Notes: generated by a model from the sequence alone, not told the origin. 35,140 nt of DNA from Mesorhizobium sp. (GCA_004020365.1 SAQR01000059.1:1-35140), one strand, 5' to 3'. Counted from the stretch's first letter, positions 1 through 8,145 are shown. Numbers and translations are program-made.

Positions 1-264
1 CTGCTCTTGCGTGCGGAAGCGTCCGGCCTCTATGATGATGACGCCGTCCTTGGTGGCGCGCTGGCCGGCCAGCTTTATGGTTCGCTCGCGGACGCGCTCC
101 GACAGGCCCGGTGCATTCGCCGCATCGAAGCGCAATTGCACCGCCGTCGCCACCTTGTTGACGTTCTGGCCGCCGGGGCCGGACGAGCGGATGAAGTCCT
201 CGTGCAGGTCATCCGGATGGATCACCGCATCGTCGGCAATGATGATCTTGTCGTCGGCGTTCAT
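1..264 (-). CDS. arfB: Alternative ribosome-rescue factor ArfB (peptidyl-tRNA hydrolase), 3' end cut by window
   Basis: Reading leftward from the ATG at 264-262, the frame stays open to base 1 (88 codons), so the C-terminal part lies outside the window. The protein contains SSGPGGQNVNK at about residues 28-38. This is the GGQ loop of class I release factors, which places the water molecule for peptidyl-tRNA hydrolysis. The acidic start followed at once by the GGQ domain, with no codon-recognition domain before it, fits ArfB/YaeJ rather than PrfA/PrfB. ArfB enters stalled ribosomes through a basic C-terminal tail, which cannot be checked here. The gene lies downstream of pckA but is separated from it by a terminator, so it is probably transcribed on its own. 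Confidence 0.88.
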   Translation of the reverse strand, partial: MNADDKIIIADDAVIHPDDLHEDFIRSSGPGGQNVNKVATAVQLRFDAANAPGLSERVRERTIKLAGQRATKDGVIIIEAGRFRTQEQ

Positions 265-289
265 GCCGCAGTCATGGCGCGGCGAACGA

Positions 290-316
290 AAAAAGAAAAG
301 GCCCCCGGTCGGGGCT
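290..316 (-). terminator. Rho-independent terminator of pckA
   Basis: Read on the minus strand, a GC stem (GCCCC, loop GACC, GGGGGC) is followed by a T-rich run (TTTTCTTTTTT). It lies about 90 bases past the pckA stop and just before the arfB start. Confidence 0.75.
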
Positions 317-317
317 T

Positions 318-386
318 CCCGATCCCGGGCCGGGCGTTCCCGATCCCCGGGTCGGGCCCTTGCCCGATCCCGGTCCCGGGTCGGGC
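318..386. repeat. Three imperfect GC-rich tandem units downstream of pckA
   Basis: Units at about 318-338, 339-361 and 362-386 share the core CCCGATCCCGGG(T/C)CGGGC. Each contains its own short inverted repeat (CCCG/CGGG), so several small hairpins can form in the pckA 3' untranslated RNA before the terminator. No coding frame is convincing here. Confidence 0.6.
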
Positions 387-401
387 ATCCAGACGCAGCG
401 A

Positions 402-2012
402 CTATTCCGCGGCTTCGCGCATGCGCGGCGCGGCCCCGAGCACGATGGCGTCGACATGCGGTTCGAATTTTTCGAAATTGACGGCGAACATGCCGACCAG
501 CCTCGCCGCCTGCAGGTCATAGGCTGAGCTATCGGCCCATGTCGATCTTGGATCGAGAATGGCACGGTCGACTCCCGCGACCGCCACCGGCACCTCGAAA
601 CCAAAATTGGCGTCGGTCCGGTAATCGGCCCCTTTCAGCGAGCCGTCGAGCGCCGCTGCAAGCAGTGCCCGCGTCGCCTTGATCGGCATCCGCTTGCCGG
701 TGCCGTAGGCGCCGCCGGTCCAGCCGGTGTTGACCAGCCAGCAATCGACACCGTGATGGGCGATCAGCTCGCGCAGCAGATTGCCGTATTCCGACGGATG
801 GCGCGGCATGAACGGTGCGCCGAAACAGGTCGAAAACGTCGCTTCGGGTTCGGTGACGCCCTTTTCGGTCCCTGCCACCTTGGCGGTGTAGCCGGAGAGG
901 AAATGATACATCGCTTGCGCCGGGGTCAGCCGGGCGATCGGCGGCATCACGCCGAATGCGTCGGCGGTCAGCATGATGATGTTTTTCGGGTGACCGGCGC
1001 GGCCTGTCTTGCTGGCGTTGGGGATGAAGTGGAGCGGATAGGCGCAGCGCGTGTTTTCAGTGAGGTTGCCGTCGTCGAAGTCCGGCACGCGGGCCTCATC
1101 GAGCACCACATTCTCCAGCACCGTGCCGAAGCGCTGGGTGGTGGCGAAGATCTCCGGCTCGGCTTCGGCCGAGAGCTTTATCGTCTTGGCATAGCAGCCG
1201 CCTTCGAAGTTGAAGATGCCATGCGGACCCCAGCCGTGCTCGTCGTCGCCGACCAGCGTGCGCGACGGATCGGCCGACAGCGTCGTCTTGCCGGTTCCCG
1301 AGAGGCCGAAGAAGATGGCCGCGTCTCCGCCGGCGCCTTCATTGGCCGAGCAATGCATCGGCATCACGCCCTTCGCCGGCAACAGATAGTTGAGCACGGT
1401 GAACACCGATTTTTTCATTTCGCCGGCATAGGAGGTGCCGCCGATCAGCACGATCATGCGTGTCAGATCGACGGCGATCACCGTTCCGGTTCGGGTACCG
1501 TGGCGGACGGGATCGGCACGGAACGACGGCAGGTCGATGATCGTCAGGTCGGGCAAAAAATGCTCGAGCTCGGCCGCTTCAGGACGAATGAGCAGATTGC
1601 GGATGAACAAGGAGTGCCAGGCGAACTCCGTGACGACCCGGGTCGTCAGCTTCAAGTCCTCATCGGCGCCGCCGACCAGGTCCTGCACATAAAGATCCTT
1701 GTCCGCCGCATGGGCGCGAAAATCGGCGAGCAGCGCGTCGAACTGGGCCGGCGAAATCGCCTTGTTGTTGTCCCACCATACATGCGGCCCGGTGGTCTCG
1801 TCGCGCACGACGAATTTGTCCTTGGGCGAGCGGCCGGTGTGCTGTCCGGTCTCGGCGACCAGCGCGCCATGCGCGGTAAGTCGGGCCTCGCCGCGGCGGA
1901 TCGCTTCCTCGTAAAGGACGGCCTCGCCGAAATTATAGCGCACCGCGCCGGTGGTTTTCAGGCCGATCCGGTCGATCGCCCATGCGGGATTGCGTTTGCC
2001 GGCTTCCGACAT
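402..2012 (-). CDS. pckA: Phosphoenolpyruvate carboxykinase (ATP)
   Basis: The 536-aa product is the ATP-dependent PEPCK, which converts oxaloacetate to phosphoenolpyruvate, the entry step of gluconeogenesis from C4-dicarboxylates. The nucleotide-binding P-loop GLSGTGKTT and the following GDDEHGWG segment are clear, as is the family's RxxGTRTG-like substrate region. I chose the ATG at 2012 (start MSEAGKRNP) over an in-frame ATG at 2105 because AGAAGGA sits just upstream and the length matches rhizobial PckA. It is divergent from chvI. In Agrobacterium the ChvG/ChvI system is reported to control pckA in response to acid, so this arrangement is functionally plausible. A palindrome 102 bases upstream (2114-2138) is a candidate operator. 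Confidence 0.97.
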   Translation of the reverse strand: MSEAGKRNPAWAIDRIGLKTTGAVRYNFGEAVLYEEAIRRGEARLTAHGALVAETGQHTGRSPKDKFVVRDETTGPHVWWDNNKAISPAQFDALLADFRAHAADKDLYVQDLVGGADEDLKLTTRVVTEFAWHSLFIRNLLIRPEAAELEHFLPDLTIIDLPSFRADPVRHGTRTGTVIAVDLTRMIVLIGGTSYAGEMKKSVFTVLNYLLPAKGVMPMHCSANEGAGGDAAIFFGLSGTGKTTLSADPSRTLVGDDEHGWGPHGIFNFEGGCYAKTIKLSAEAEPEIFATTQRFGTVLENVVLDEARVPDFDDGNLTENTRCAYPLHFIPNASKTGRAGHPKNIIMLTADAFGVMPPIARLTPAQAMYHFLSGYTAKVAGTEKGVTEPEATFSTCFGAPFMPRHPSEYGNLLRELIAHHGVDCWLVNTGWTGGAYGTGKRMPIKATRALLAAALDGSLKGADYRTDANFGFEVPVAVAGVDRAILDPRSTWADSSAYDLQAARLVGMFAVNFEKFEPHVDAIVLGAAPRMREAAE

Positions 2013-2113
2013 GAGGGGTTCCTTCTTCGATTGCAGCATCCTGGCCGGCGAACTTCCGGAGCCCCCAACGATGGAGACTGTAACGGTCAGAACCAGAAAA
2101 GCCAAATGATATC

Positions 2114-2138
2114 AAATATTTAATCGATTTAAATATTT
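2114..2138. promoter_or_regulatory. Candidate operator palindrome upstream of pckA
   Basis: Arms AAATATTTAA (2114-2123) and TTAAATATTT (2129-2138) are perfect inverted repeats around TCGAT. The central part, TTAATCGATTTAA, has the CG-centred symmetry typical of LacI-family operators. A related half-site, TTTAAATCG, follows at about 2148-2156. A LacI-family regulator (PckR) controls pckA in Sinorhizobium meliloti, so a PckR-like operator is a reasonable inference. Confidence 0.5.
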
Positions 2139-2190
2139 TGAAAGTTGTTTAAATCGTTTATATGTGCGAAAAATCAGGCGGGTGCCCAAA

Positions 2191-2218
2191 GGATTGGCGG
2201 TCTTTACCGGTCCAATCC
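2191..2218 (+). promoter_or_regulatory. Hairpin in the chvI leader region
   Basis: GGATTGG (2191-2197) pairs with CCAATCC (2212-2218). Inside it CGGT pairs with ACCG around a CTTT loop, leaving a two-base GT bulge. No T-run follows, so this is not a standard terminator. It could be a leader structure or a protein-binding inverted repeat. Confidence 0.4.
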
Positions 2219-2356
2219 ATGTTGAGGTGAGATTGTGGCCGCCGGCATGCCGCTCGTGACAGCGGACGCAGCCTGTGCCACATTTTGTACCTAATTTGTC
2301 CTGCAAAAGCCCCTTCTCGACCAAAGAAGGGACAGCTCATGAGGGAGCCACTTGAA

Positions 2357-3058
2357 ATGGCAACAATCGCGCTTGTCGACGACGACCGCAACATTCTGAC
2401 TTCGGTGTCGATCGCCCTCGAATCGGAGGGATATCGCGTCGAAACCTATACGGATGGGGCGTCGGCGCTGGAAGGTCTGGCGGCGCGCCCGCCGAATCTC
2501 GCCATCCTCGACATCAAGATGCCGCGCATGGACGGCATGGAGCTTCTGCGCCGGATGCGCCAGAAATCCGATCTGCCGGTGATCTTCCTGACGTCCAAGG
2601 ACGACGAGATCGATGAGCTTTTCGGCCTCAAGATGGGCGCCGACGACTTTATCCGCAAACCCTTCTCGCAGCGTCTTCTGGTCGAGCGGGTTCGCGCCGT
2701 GCTGCGCCGTGCCAGCGCCCGCGAGGCGTCGGCCAAGACGCCCAACCAGCAGGCCCGTTCGCTTGAGCGCGGCCAGCTTGTCATGGACCAGGAGCGCCAC
2801 ACCTGCACCTGGAAGGGCGAGCCGGTGACGCTTACCGTCACCGAATTCCTGATCCTGCATTCTCTGGCCCAGCGCCCCGGTGTGGTAAAAAGCCGTGATG
2901 CGCTGATGGATTCGGCCTATGATGAGCAGGTCTATGTCGATGACCGCACCATCGACAGTCACATCAAGCGGCTTCGCAAGAAGTTCAAGGCCGTCGATGA
3001 TGACTTCGAGATGATCGAAACCCTTTACGGAGTCGGATATCGGTTCCGCGAAGCGTAA
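2357..3058 (+). CDS. chvI: Two-component response regulator ChvI
   Basis: The 233-aa OmpR-type regulator has a receiver domain (residues about 1-120) with the acidic pocket DDD (8-10), the phospho-acceptor Asp52 in [11 protein letters not shown] and the conserved Lys in [10 protein letters not shown]-terminal winged-helix domain follows, ending YGVGYRF. The sequence closely fits rhizobial ChvI ([18 protein letters not shown]). The start at 2357 gives the family N-terminus and has GAGGGAG upstream. An alternative ATG at 2339 also has a good AAGAAGG ribosome site and would add six residues. With ChvG it forms an essential or near-essential rhizobial system controlling envelope, exopolysaccharide and acid responses. 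It is first in the chvI-chvG-hprK run. Confidence 0.96.
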   Translation: MATIALVDDDRNILTSVSIALESEGYRVETYTDGASALEGLAARPPNLAILDIKMPRMDGMELLRRMRQKSDLPVIFLTSKDDEIDELFGLKMGADDFIRKPFSQRLLVERVRAVLRRASAREASAKTPNQQARSLERGQLVMDQERHTCTWKGEPVTLTVTEFLILHSLAQRPGVVKSRDALMDSAYDEQVYVDDRTIDSHIKRLRKKFKAVDDDFEMIETLYGVGYRFREA

Positions 3059-3059
3059 A

Positions 3060-3181
3060 TAGGCAATAGGCAGTAGGGAATAGTCGGTAGTCAGTTTTGA
3101 ATGGTACGAACGGCCACTCAGCATCGCCGCGACCTCAGCCAACCATTTCTCTATTCCCTACTGCCTACTCACTAATTACTA
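3060..3181. repeat. Inverted array of TAGNNNN heptanucleotides between chvI and chvG
   Basis: Five consecutive heptamers on the plus strand (TAGGCAA, TAGGCAG, TAGGGAA, TAGTCGG, TAGTCAG; 3060-3094) face an array on the minus strand (3151-3181: TAG, TAGGGAA, TAGGCAG, TAGTGAG, TAGTAAT in complement). The two arms include a perfect 17-bp inverted repeat (3067-3083 and 3151-3167), giving a long stem with a 67-base loop between two genes of one likely operon. The same design recurs at 26661-26770. Confidence 0.8.
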
Positions 3182-3199
3182 AACGGGGGCTGCTATTCG

Positions 3200-4981
3200 A
3201 TGGCAGTGGACGTAGAGCGAGTGAGACGGACGGGCGCCCGGCGCCCGTCGCGGATTCTGCCCGCATTCCTGTCGAGGATCACGGTGCCGATGCGCCGCTT
3301 CCTCGGCCACCATATCTTTTCCAGCCTGACGCGGCGCATTCTCTTCCTCAACCTCGCCGGCCTGGCCGTCCTGGTCACCGGCATCCTCTACCTCAACACG
3401 TTTCGCGACGGGCTGATCGATGCCCGCGTCGAGAGCCTGATGACCCAGGGCGAGATCATTGCCGGCGCGATCGCGGCATCGGCGACGGTGGAGACCGATT
3501 CGATCAGCATCGATCCGGAAAAGCTGCTTGAACTGCAAGCCGGCGAAAGCCTGGGCCCCGGCTCCGATCAGCTCGACAATCTCGACTTTCCGATCAATCC
3601 GGAGCGCGTCGCGCCGGTGCTCAGGCGCTTGATTTCGCCGACGCGGACGCGCGCCCGGATCTATGACCGCGACGCCAATATGCTGCTCGATTCGCGCCAC
3701 CTCTATTCGCGCGGCCAGATCCTTCGCTACGATCTGCCGCCGACCGACAAGGAAGAGCCCGATCATCTCGAGCGAATCCAGAAATTCGTCTTCGATTTCT
3801 TCCGCAACACCGCGCTGCCGGTCTACCATGAGCAGCCCGGTGGCAACGGCGCTGCATTTCCGGAGGTGGTCAAGGCGCTTACCGGTAGCCCGTCGACCAT
3901 CGTGCGGATCTCCGAACAGGGCGAGCAGATTGTTTCGGTCGCCGTGCCGATCCAGCGCTTCCGCGCCGTCCTCGGCGTGCTGATGCTGTCGACGGAAGGC
4001 GGCGACATCGACAAGATCGTCGCCGCCGAGCGCAAGGCGATCCTGCGCGTCTTCGGCATCGCCGCCCTTGTCACCGCCATCCTGTCGATGCTGCTTGCTT
4101 CGACCATCGCCAACCCGCTGCGCCGGCTGTCGGCGGCGGCGGTCAGGGTGCGGCGCGGCGTCAAGAATCGCGAGGAAATCCCGGACTTTTCCGATCGGCA
4201 GGATGAGATCGGCAATCTGTCGATCGCCGTGCGCGACATGACCAATGCGCTCTACGCCCGCATCGAGGCGATCGAAAGTTTCGCCGCTGACGTCTCGCAC
4301 GAATTGAAGAACCCGCTGACCTCGCTGCGCAGCGCGGTAGAGACCCTGCCTCTGGCCAAGAACGAGGCGTCGCGCGCCCGGCTGATGGAGATCATTCAGC
4401 ACGACGTCAGGCGGCTGGACCGTCTCATCACCGACATTTCCGATGCCTCCCGCCTTGACGCCGAACTCGCGCGCGAAGACGCAGGAACCGTGGATCTCAA
4501 GAAATTCATCACCGATCTGGTCGACGTTTCACGCACGGCCACCCGTAACAAGAAGACGGTCGACATCGAGTTCAAGGCCGCCAATCTGCCGCAGGGCGTC
4601 AAAGGCTACTTCGTCGCCGGCCATGATCTGAGGATCGGCCAGGTCATCACCAATCTGATCGAGAATGCCCGCTCCTTCGTTCCTGAGGAGCGCGGCCACA
4701 TCGCCATATCGCTGGCGCGCGCCGGCAAGGTCAATATCATCACCGTCGACGACAATGGTCCCGGTATAAGGGCCGACAACATCGACCGCATCTTCGAACG
4801 CTTCTACACCGACCGGCCGGCCGGCGAGGCGTTCGGCCAGAACTCGGGTCTTGGCCTGTCGATCAGCAGGCAGATCGTCGAAGCCCATGGCGGCACGCTG
4901 ACCGCCGAGAACATCCCGGGCACCAAACCCGGCGAGATCAAGGGCGCGCGTTTCGTCGTGACACTGCCGGCGGAAGGCTAG
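3200..4981 (+). CDS. chvG: Sensor histidine kinase ChvG (ExoS)
   Basis: The 593-aa inner-membrane kinase has a first membrane segment at about 46-64, a periplasmic sensing domain, a second segment around 280-302 and then a HAMP linker. The dimerisation/phospho-acceptor box FAADVSHELKNPLTSLRS carries His367. The ATPase domain has an N-box (NLIENARSF), DDNGPGI and SGLGLSISRQ. It should phosphorylate ChvI. In Sinorhizobium the periplasmic protein ExoR represses it until acid triggers ExoR proteolysis; exoR is not in this window. A GGGGG-containing ribosome site precedes the ATG. It is separated from chvI by the heptamer inverted array and from hprK by palindromic repeats. Confidence 0.95.
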   Translation: MAVDVERVRRTGARRPSRILPAFLSRITVPMRRFLGHHIFSSLTRRILFLNLAGLAVLVTGILYLNTFRDGLIDARVESLMTQGEIIAGAIAASATVETDSISIDPEKLLELQAGESLGPGSDQLDNLDFPINPERVAPVLRRLISPTRTRARIYDRDANMLLDSRHLYSRGQILRYDLPPTDKEEPDHLERIQKFVFDFFRNTALPVYHEQPGGNGAAFPEVVKALTGSPSTIVRISEQGEQIVSVAVPIQRFRAVLGVLMLSTEGGDIDKIVAAERKAILRVFGIAALVTAILSMLLASTIANPLRRLSAAAVRVRRGVKNREEIPDFSDRQDEIGNLSIAVRDMTNALYARIEAIESFAADVSHELKNPLTSLRSAVETLPLAKNEASRARLMEIIQHDVRRLDRLITDISDASRLDAELAREDAGTVDLKKFITDLVDVSRTATRNKKTVDIEFKAANLPQGVKGYFVAGHDLRIGQVITNLIENARSFVPEERGHIAISLARAGKVNIITVDDNGPGIRADNIDRIFERFYTDRPAGEAFGQNSGLGLSISRQIVEAHGGTLTAENIPGTKPGEIKGARFVVTLPAEG

Positions 4982-4982
4982 C

Positions 4983-5148
4983 GCATGATCCCGAAAAGTG
5001 GGAACCGGTTTTCGGACGAGATCATGCGTAAACCAAAAAGCATGATCCCGAACCGAAGGTCAGCGCAGCAAAAAGTGGGACCGGTTTCCGGACAAGATCA
5101 TGCATAATCCAAAAAGCATGATCCCGAACCGAAGGTCAGCAGCGAAGT
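4983..5148. repeat. Tandem palindromic elements with GCATGATC ends
   Basis: Unit A (4983-5027) begins GCATGATC and ends GATCATGC, with inner arms CCGAAAA/TTTTCGG. Unit B (5040-5103) has the same ends and an insertion CCGAAGGTCAGCGCAGC. Unit C (from 5116) repeats the start of B (GCATGATCCCGAACCGAAGG) but lacks the right end. A/B and B/C are joined by similar 12-base linkers (GTAAACCAAAAA, ATAATCCAAAAA). I recall very similar sequences being dispersed in Mesorhizobium-type genomes. They occupy nearly the whole chvG-hprK gap. Confidence 0.8.
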
Positions 5149-5161
5149 TTCAGGCACGATA

Positions 5162-5623
5162 ATGCCTGATCCAACGGTGCAGGCTGAGAACATTCACGGC
5201 ACGGCGATCCTGATCGGCGAGCGTGGTGTCCTCATCACGGGACCGTCCGGCTCGGGCAAGACGACGCTGGCGCTCGCCCTCATCGATCATTGCCGCCAAC
5301 GTGGATTGTTTTCGCGGCTGATCGGTGACGACAGGCTACTTGCTGCCGATCACGCGGGGCGGCTGGTCTGCCGGGTGCCCGCTCCCATCGCCGGCCTCGC
5401 CGAGGTGCCCGGCTTCGGCCCGCGGCCATTGTCGTTCGAGCCCGGTGGCGTAATCGACCTTTGCGTCCGGCTGGTCCCGGCAAGCGAAATGGACCGCTTC
5501 CAGGAAGATGCCAGCGAGCCGATCGCGGGCTGTCCACTGCCGCGTATTGATCTTGTCGAACGCAATGTTCCGGCGGCCTTGCTGGCGGTGATGGCGCGGC
5601 TGGCAATTACGCCTTTCGTATGA
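5162..5623 (+). CDS. hprK: Short HPr(Ser) kinase/phosphorylase
   Basis: At 153 aa this is about half the length of the Firmicutes enzyme. It consists only of the catalytic domain, as is usual in alphaproteobacteria. The P-loop GPSGSGKT (27-34) and the acidic GDDR segment (55-58) are visible. The expected activity is ATP-dependent phosphorylation, and possibly dephosphorylation, of a serine in HPr, tuning a regulatory phosphorelay to carbon status. The start at 5162 has no strong ribosome site and follows directly on the palindromic repeats; a GTG at 5177 is an alternative. Its partner HPr lies two genes downstream. Confidence 0.9.
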   Translation: MPDPTVQAENIHGTAILIGERGVLITGPSGSGKTTLALALIDHCRQRGLFSRLIGDDRLLAADHAGRLVCRVPAPIAGLAEVPGFGPRPLSFEPGGVIDLCVRLVPASEMDRFQEDASEPIAGCPLPRIDLVERNVPAALLAVMARLAITPFV

Positions 5624-5785
5624 TGCGATTTCGAATTGTTGCTGCAATGCGTCAAAATGGCCTGTGCCTGTGCAATTTTAGGCTTGTCAATGCGCCTCGC
5701 GTCGACAAGATAGCGCTCCCGCCGCCTGAAAAAGCCGGCGAGCATGAAACGCCTATGAAGCGGCGATGACGGGAGCCACCATAGA

Positions 5786-6187
5786 ATGATCGGACTCGTG
5801 CTTGTAACGCACGGTCAACTGGCCGCCGAATTCCGCCATGCGGTGGAGCATGTCGTCGGGCCACAAGACAGTTTCGAGACCGTGGCGATCGGCGCCGATG
5901 ACGATATGGAGCAGCGCCGCAGCGACATCATCGACGCCGTTGCCCGTGTCGACACGGGAGCGGGCGTCATCGTCTTGACAGACATGTTCGGCGGCACGCC
6001 TTCCAATCTTGCAATTTCGGTGATGGAATCCGGGCGTACCGAGGTCATTGCCGGCATGAACCTGCCGATGCTGATCAAGCTGTCCAGCATTCGCAAGAGC
6101 GACAATATGAGTGCAGCGCTGGACGAGGCGCAGGCGGCCGGCCGTAAATACATCAATGTCGCCAGCCAGCTTCTGAGCAGCAAATGA
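5786..6187 (+). CDS. manX: PTS EIIA component, mannose (fructose/AgaS) family
   Basis: The 133-aa protein is a single mannose-type EIIA domain. His9 in VLVTHG is the phospho-acceptor and LTDMFGGTPSN is the other family signature. No EIIB or EIIC permease domain is encoded nearby, so it probably works in regulation rather than sugar uptake, accepting phosphate from the HPr encoded next. GGGAG lies somewhat far (11 bases) upstream of the ATG. Its stop overlaps the HPr start (ATGA), which implies translational coupling. The preceding 162-base gap has no gene, only a weak CTTGTC/GACAAG inverted repeat. Confidence 0.92.
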   Translation: MIGLVLVTHGQLAAEFRHAVEHVVGPQDSFETVAIGADDDMEQRRSDIIDAVARVDTGAGVIVLTDMFGGTPSNLAISVMESGRTEVIAGMNLPMLIKLSSIRKSDNMSAALDEAQAAGRKYINVASQLLSSK

Positions 6188-6480
6188 ACGCGCTGTCGAC
6201 CAAGAAGGGTGACATCGTCCGGGAATTTCCAATCGTCAACATGCGTGGCCTGCATGCCCGCGCCTCGGCAAAGTTCGTACAGGTCGCCAGCGGCTTCGAC
6301 GCCTCCGTCCAGGTCGAGAAGGACGGCGTCACGGTTGGCGGCACCTCGATCATGGGCCTCATGATGCTGGCGGCAAGCCCCGGCTATTCGATCCGCGTCA
6401 CCGCCAGCGGCCCGGAGGCCGAGCAGGTGATCGACGCGCTGGAGCAACTGGTCGCCTCCCGTTTCGGCGAAGAGTCCTGA
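6184..6480 (+). CDS. ptsH: HPr family phosphocarrier protein
   Basis: The 98-aa HPr has the active-site His24 in MRGLHARAS. The regulatory serine region is [11 protein letters not shown] (Ser55), the expected target of the HPrK encoded two genes upstream. The N-terminus is about ten residues longer than in classic HPr. The gene overlaps the EIIA gene by four bases. It is likely fed by a PtsP/EI-Ntr enzyme encoded elsewhere, since no EI gene is present here. Confidence 0.94.
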   Translation: MNALSTKKGDIVREFPIVNMRGLHARASAKFVQVASGFDASVQVEKDGVTVGGTSIMGLMMLAASPGYSIRVTASGPEAEQVIDALEQLVASRFGEES

Positions 6481-6542
6481 CGTCTGGAGCGCCTCGCGGC
6501 TGAACCGTTTTCGCGTCGCTGCGCCTCCGAAGACATGCACGG

Positions 6543-6558
6543 ATAAAGATTTCTTTAT
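6543..6558. promoter_or_regulatory. Candidate SahR-type operator upstream of ahcY
   Basis: ATAAAGA (6543-6549), two bases, then TCTTTAT (6552-6558) form a perfect 7-bp inverted repeat in otherwise GC-rich DNA, 112 bases before the ahcY ATG. From memory, ArsR-family SahR regulators of the SAM cycle bind AT-rich palindromes of this kind upstream of ahcY in proteobacteria. Assignment to SahR is an inference. Confidence 0.5.
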
Positions 6559-6670
6559 ATCCCATTGTCGTCCGACCGACGATCTGCTAGTCAGGCCGGC
6601 AACTCGCGCCTTTCGACACGCCTTCCGGCGCGGGCGCATCCCGAAGACAATTCTTGATCGGAGCACTGCC

Positions 6671-8071
6671 ATGACGGGTAGCAATGACTATGTGGTCGCC
6701 GACATCTCGCTTGCCGGCTGGGGCCGCAAGGAGATCGAGATCGCCGAAACCGAAATGCCTGGCCTGATGGCCTGCCGCGAAGAATTCGGCAAGGCGCAGC
6801 CGCTCAAGGGCGCGCGCATCACCGGCTCGCTGCACATGACCATCCAGACGGCGGTACTGATCGAAACGCTGAAGGCGCTCGGCGCCGAAATCCGCTGGGC
6901 GTCCTGCAACATCTTCTCGACCCAGGACCATGCCGCCGCGGCCATCGCCGAGGCCGGCATTCCGGTCTTCGCCGTCAAGGGCGAGTCGCTCGAGGACTAC
7001 TGGGTCTACACCGACAAGATATTCCAGTGGGCCGATGGCGGCACCTCCAATATGATCCTCGACGATGGCGGCGATGCCACCATGTACATCCTGATCGGCG
7101 CGCGCGCTGAAGCCGGCGAGGATGTGCTCTCCAATCCGGGCAGCGAGGAGGAAGAAATTCTGTTTGCCCAGATCAAGAAGCGGATGGCGGCGTCGCCCGG
7201 TTTCTTCACCAGGCAGAAGGAAGCGATCCGCGGCGTCACCGAAGAGACCACCACCGGCGTCAACCGGCTCTATCAGTTGCAGAAGAAGGGCTTGCTGCCG
7301 TTCCCGGCGATCAACGTCAACGACAGCGTGACCAAGTCGAAATTCGACAACAAATATGGCTGCAAGGAATCGCTGGTCGACGGCATTCGCCGCGGCACCG
7401 ACACGATGATGGCCGGCAAGGTTGCGGTCGTCTGCGGCTATGGCGATGTCGGCAAGGGCTCTTCGGCGTCGCTCAAGGGCGCCGGCGCTCGCGTCAAGGT
7501 CACCGAGGTCGATCCGATCTGCGCGTTGCAGGCAGCGATGGACGGCTTCGAAGTCGTCACCCTCGAAGATGCCGCCCCGACCGCCGACATCATCATCACC
7601 ACCACCGGCAACAAGGATGTCGTCACCATCGACCATATGCGGGCGATGAAGGACATGGTGATCGTCGGCAATATCGGCCACTTCGACAATGAGATCCAGG
7701 TGGCGTCGCTGCGCAATCTGAAGTGGACCAACATCAAGCCGCAGGTCGACATGATCACCTTCCCGGACGGCAAGCGGATGATCCTTTTGTCGGAAGGCCG
7801 CCTGCTCAATCTCGGCAACGCCACTGGCCACCCGAGCTTTGTCATGTCGGCGTCCTTCACCAACCAGGTGCTGGCCCAGATCGAGCTGTACAGCAAGCCT
7901 GGCCAGTATCAGAACCAGGTCTATGTCCTGCCGAAGCATCTCGATGAAAAGGTCGCGCGCCTGCATCTCGACAAGCTCGGCGCCCGGCTCACCGAATTGT
8001 CCAGCGAGCAGGCCGCCTATATCGGCGTGACCCCGCAGGGACCGTTCAAGCCCGAACACTACCGCTATTAA
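6671..8071 (+). CDS. ahcY: S-adenosylhomocysteine hydrolase (adenosylhomocysteinase)
   Basis: The 466-aa cytosolic enzyme splits S-adenosylhomocysteine into adenosine and homocysteine, relieving product inhibition of methyltransferases. Visible family marks are the N-terminal [15 protein letters not shown], the NAD-binding [23 protein letters not shown] and the C-terminal KPEHYRY, which is complete. Length and sequence fit the proteobacterial enzyme. It follows the HPr gene in a conserved order but has its own 190-base upstream region with a candidate operator, so it is probably a separate transcription unit. A strong terminator follows. Confidence 0.98.
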   Translation: MTGSNDYVVADISLAGWGRKEIEIAETEMPGLMACREEFGKAQPLKGARITGSLHMTIQTAVLIETLKALGAEIRWASCNIFSTQDHAAAAIAEAGIPVFAVKGESLEDYWVYTDKIFQWADGGTSNMILDDGGDATMYILIGARAEAGEDVLSNPGSEEEEILFAQIKKRMAASPGFFTRQKEAIRGVTEETTTGVNRLYQLQKKGLLPFPAINVNDSVTKSKFDNKYGCKESLVDGIRRGTDTMMAGKVAVVCGYGDVGKGSSASLKGAGARVKVTEVDPICALQAAMDGFEVVTLEDAAPTADIIITTTGNKDVVTIDHMRAMKDMVIVGNIGHFDNEIQVASLRNLKWTNIKPQVDMITFPDGKRMILLSEGRLLNLGNATGHPSFVMSASFTNQVLAQIELYSKPGQYQNQVYVLPKHLDEKVARLHLDKLGARLTELSSEQAAYIGVTPQGPFKPEHYRY

Positions 8072-8101
8072 CCATCGCTGAAATCACTACTAGATATTGG
8101 G

Positions 8102-8136
8102 GCCGGGCGATTGACTTTTCGCCCGGCTTTATTTTT
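8102..8136 (+). terminator. Rho-independent terminator of ahcY
   Basis: GCCGGGCGA (8102-8110) pairs perfectly with TCGCCCGGC (8119-8127), followed by TTTATTTTT. Confidence 0.92.
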
Positions 8137-8145
8137 GCGTCGATT

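Larger units (their letters stand above)
2013..2356. promoter_or_regulatory. Divergent pckA / chvI control region
   Basis: This is the only stretch over 300 bases without a gene. It holds a strongly AT-rich block (about 2100-2165) with a perfect 10-bp inverted repeat, then a hairpin-forming segment (2191-2218), and finally the chvI ribosome-binding region with two usable start sites. It must carry promoters for both genes, but I could not place -35/-10 boxes with confidence. Confidence 0.7.

Noticed and set aside
753-2123. Long open frame (456 codons) antisense to pckA
   Set aside because: It is a shadow of GC-rich pckA codons; the product is rich in Arg/Gly/His with no family motif, while the other strand encodes a complete PEPCK.
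2117-2135. CtrA box (TTAA-N7-TTAA) in the AT-rich palindrome
   Set aside because: The two TTAA elements are five bases apart, not seven, so the spacing does not fit the CtrA consensus.
3060-3181. CRISPR array interpretation of the heptamer repeats
   Set aside because: Units are 7 bases with no spacers, and the two arms are inverted; nothing resembles CRISPR repeat-spacer structure or cas genes.
6481-6670. SAM or SAH riboswitch upstream of ahcY
   Set aside because: I could not find the conserved helices or pseudoknot elements of known SAM/SAH riboswitches; the visible signal is a DNA-type AT-rich palindrome.
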